Below are positions 63,001-64,000 of a stretch of DNA of 64,000 bases, piece after piece; within the stretch, counting starts at the first letter, position 1; every line of letters starts with the position of its first letter. Source of the DNA: Oceanihabitans iliipiscarium. GTDB lineage: Bacteria; Bacteroidota; Bacteroidia; Flavobacteriales; Flavobacteriaceae. Where the stretch lies: NCBI RefSeq assembly GCF_042686125.1, contig NZ_JBHUOV010000001.1, forward strand, positions 620,001-684,000, in the 5' to 3' direction. The notes beneath the pieces are model-generated. The model saw nothing but the letters and a program-made list of their open reading frames with translations. It was not told where the DNA came from and did no database searches. Position numbers and translations under genes: made by a program.

Positions 63001-64000
63001 CTTGAGGAGATTTCAGTCCAACAAAAGAGGTGTAAGGCGCATATTCTTTAGTGAAGGTATCCATAGAGAAGTCTCCACCATTTTCAAAAGCACGTACTAA
63101 AAATTGAGCATTTAACATACCTGGAGCGTTACTTCCGACGTTGAGTTTGTTGGTAATATTAGCTATGCCTTCTTCATTAACCTTGCCATCAAAAACAATG
63201 ACTTCTTCCGAAGAAAACGAACGCGAAGGATCACGAAACACATATGCTTTGTAGTTTTTAAAACTAGAATAAGAATTGCTAAATTTCGCTTTAATTTCTG
63301 TTTTTACATGTTTAGCAGGCGCACCATGAAGCCATTTTACATCTAATTTCCCATTAAGAGGGTTTGTTCCTGTTAAAATATCATCTTCAAAATCGACTTT
63401 AATTTTTAAACGATTTGGTTTAACCGTTTCAACATTTAGTCTTTTATAAAAAGTGGCACCACCAACCGAAACTTTAGCGTTCCAGTTTCCTGTTTTATCT
63501 TCAGAAGACGTAGGAACAGTAAACGTATAAAAATGATTAAGGTTGTTTGTGGTTACCTTTTTATAGGCTAATTTCCCATTAGCGTCTGTGACCTCCATTT
63601 TCACAGGATGTCCTATTGGGAGTTTATTTCCAGCGTCATTAAGCATAAAAGTAAGGTGTAGCGAATCTCCAGGTCTCCAGACACCACGTTCGCCATATAT
63701 ATAGCCTTTAAGTCCGCGTTGTAATTGGTTTCCAGAGACATCAAATTTGCTTAAAGACAGTGAGTTTCCATCGTTTAGTTTAATGTAACTTGTATTATTT
63801 CCTTTGGAAACAATCGCGAAAGCAGCATGGTTTTCGGTAGAAACTGTAGCTAATCCATCAGCATCTGTTTTAGTAGAAAGAATTTCTTGTTGCTGAAAAT
63901 TATAAAGTGTAATTGAAGTGTTGGCTTCTGGATTCGTATTTAAGATATTAGTTACGGCAAAGTAATATTTATTGTTTGCACCTTTTTTTGCAATGATGCC
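60026..64000 (-). CDS. Alpha-2-macroglobulin family protein (3' part; 5' end beyond window)
   Basis: A partial frame of 1324 residues running off the right edge; it stays open through base 64000, so an ATG at 63646 is internal. The thioester motif PHGCVEQTTSSVF matches the CxEQ signature, and the MG-domain arrangement is typical: ENGTEVLEYKWVKTA (MG7-like) and SLNLSDGISV stretches. The bait region and the thioester-containing terpenoid-like toroid are in this window; the N-terminal MG domains and signal peptide are not. It probably traps proteases and protects the cell with PBP1C, as in the E. coli yfhM-pbpC pair. Confidence 0.93.
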   Translation of the reverse strand, partial: GIIAKKGANNKYYFAVTNILNTNPEANTSITLYNFQQQEILSTKTDADGLATVSTENHAAFAIVSKGNNTSYIKLNDGNSLSLSKFDVSGNQLQRGLKGYIYGERGVWRPGDSLHLTFMLNDAGNKLPIGHPVKMEVTDANGKLAYKKVTTNNLNHFYTFTVPTSSEDKTGNWNAKVSVGGATFYKRLNVETVKPNRLKIKVDFEDDILTGTNPLNGKLDVKWLHGAPAKHVKTEIKAKFSNSYSSFKNYKAYVFRDPSRSFSSEEVIVFDGKVNEEGIANITNKLNVGSNAPGMLNAQFLVRAFENGGDFSMDTFTKEYAPYTSFVGLKSPQGNAYGSFFTDENQTFDIVVVDAQGKPLKRSGLEVKIYKINWRWWWNSSYDDLASYTSSSYHQPYKNMKLDTDADGKTSFNLNIPESDRGRFLIRVIDPKSGHATGRTAYFYKNWYVPYGDKEAAKILAFAADKENYNVGETAKITFPSSPESRALISIENGTEVLEYKWVKTATGETTVNIPITSQMAPNVFVNISLLQPHAITANDLPIRLYGVIPIMVEDPSTKLEPEIKMPNTLRPEQEFEVVVSEKNNKSMTYTIAMVEEGLLDLTRFKTPNAWDEFYKREALGVKTWDIFDDVIGAYSGSIDQVFAIGGDGSAAKGKNKKANRFKPVVTFLGPFQLNSNEDKTHKIKMPNYIGSVRTMVVAGDVSMEAYGSTDKTVQVKKPLMVLATLPRKLSPGEKVTLPVTVFAMEPNVKNVTISLNLSDGISVVGNKNQSLAFLKPDEQMAYFELDVSKAKGVNTVEVIASGNGEKSTYKVELDVINTNPISSVTLDQTLEANASETLGFSTFGVHGTNTATVEFSTMPPMDFSKRLQYLVQYPHGCVEQTTSSVFPQLYLNDIFDLTHKKKQEIQSNIENGIKRLGFFQRPNGGMSYWMGEHSADDWGTSYAGHFMIEAEKKGFVLPLTFKSNWIAYQKQAARDWRPSYKVYNSDLAQAYRLYTLALAGSPDLSAMNRLREFTEISNEAKWRLAAAYALAGQKEASAQISKMANIEFKVPKYNYYTYGSRDRNRAMALETMVITKDQRARELSKTIAKDLSSNRWMSTQTAAYSLLAMAKMVEANGGKSLKLDYTINGESESINTKSAIAQRDLIIKEGSNALSFKNNQGNVIYVRVLNSGKLPLGEELTEQRGLSVSVVYKDVKGNLIDISKLQQGQDFVATVKVSNLKNERINDVALTQIFPSGWEIINTRFTDFGSATTSQARFTDIRDDRVNFYFDLPQKGKYDTKTFNVMLNASYLGTYYLPGVQAEAMYDNEFLVRTKGRWIEVTK

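Noticed and set aside
63646..63646. ATG at 63646 as the start of the alpha-2-macroglobulin
   Set aside because: The frame is open to the window end, with sequence typical of the family's MG domains, so the gene continues beyond base 64000.

Overview
The window is AT-rich chromosomal DNA from a member of the Bacteroidota, almost certainly a marine Flavobacteriaceae species. Reasons: type IX secretion C-terminal sorting domains (three type A, one gliding-motility-like type B), an IPExxxVDY-family protein, an OmpA with thrombospondin type 3 repeats, an RNase HI with a viroplasmin-like N-terminus, no obvious Shine-Dalgarno sequences, and promoter-like TTTG-N19-TAnnTTTG elements. I see no phage, insertion sequence with a transposase, or CRISPR array; gene content is mostly core and housekeeping.

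Layout. 1-1750: end of accB and accC (acetyl-CoA carboxylase). 1785-5476: small lipoprotein and a large secreted M12B-type metalloprotease. 5531-7206: a structured REP-like repeat, a FAD oxidoreductase and a GreA-C-domain-like protein. 7227-10372: orphan ABC ATPase and a lipoprotein prolyl oligopeptidase. 10459-17303: two tandem copies of a two-gene module, each a diheme cytochrome lipoprotein followed by a secreted FG-GAP/ASPIC-UnbV protein. 17494-21669: asd, mscL, tdk-alr and a conserved hypothetical. 21674-24730: a giant surface protein with a type B sorting domain. 24818-31633: rsmI-UDG, a MORN-like lipoprotein with an AhpD-like protein, OsmC, recJ, an MFS transporter and lpxH. 31626-33711: a compact MATE, two small membrane peptides, queD, lpxH operon (read leftward). 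33794-38256: universal stress protein, tRNA-Ala, alpha/beta hydrolase and an AddB-like nuclease. 38327-44332: ompA, kbl and an AddA-like helicase-nuclease. 44454-49902: sodB, a 630-bp intergenic region with three copies of a two-hairpin small-RNA-like repeat, a PurF-like enzyme, a PfkB kinase, RNase HI and purN. 50086-54362: acpP-fabF-rnc, an IPExxxVDY gene and pyk. 54502-64000: dinB, lysoplasmalogenase, CYTH, a YciI-domain lipoprotein, pbpC, a monooxygenase-like protein and a 5'-truncated alpha-2-macroglobulin.

Most genes sit in short operons with 1-, 4- or 8-bp stop/start overlaps. The clearest non-coding signals are three ~95-105-nt elements (5531, 41065, 54368) whose hairpin arms differ in sequence but keep pairing, and the three tandem small-RNA-like units at 45141-45588. 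The most unusual coding locus is the duplicated cytochrome/FG-GAP module, whose secreted partners share a C-terminal part but carry unrelated N-terminal domains. All functional assignments come from motif reading; no database search was possible.
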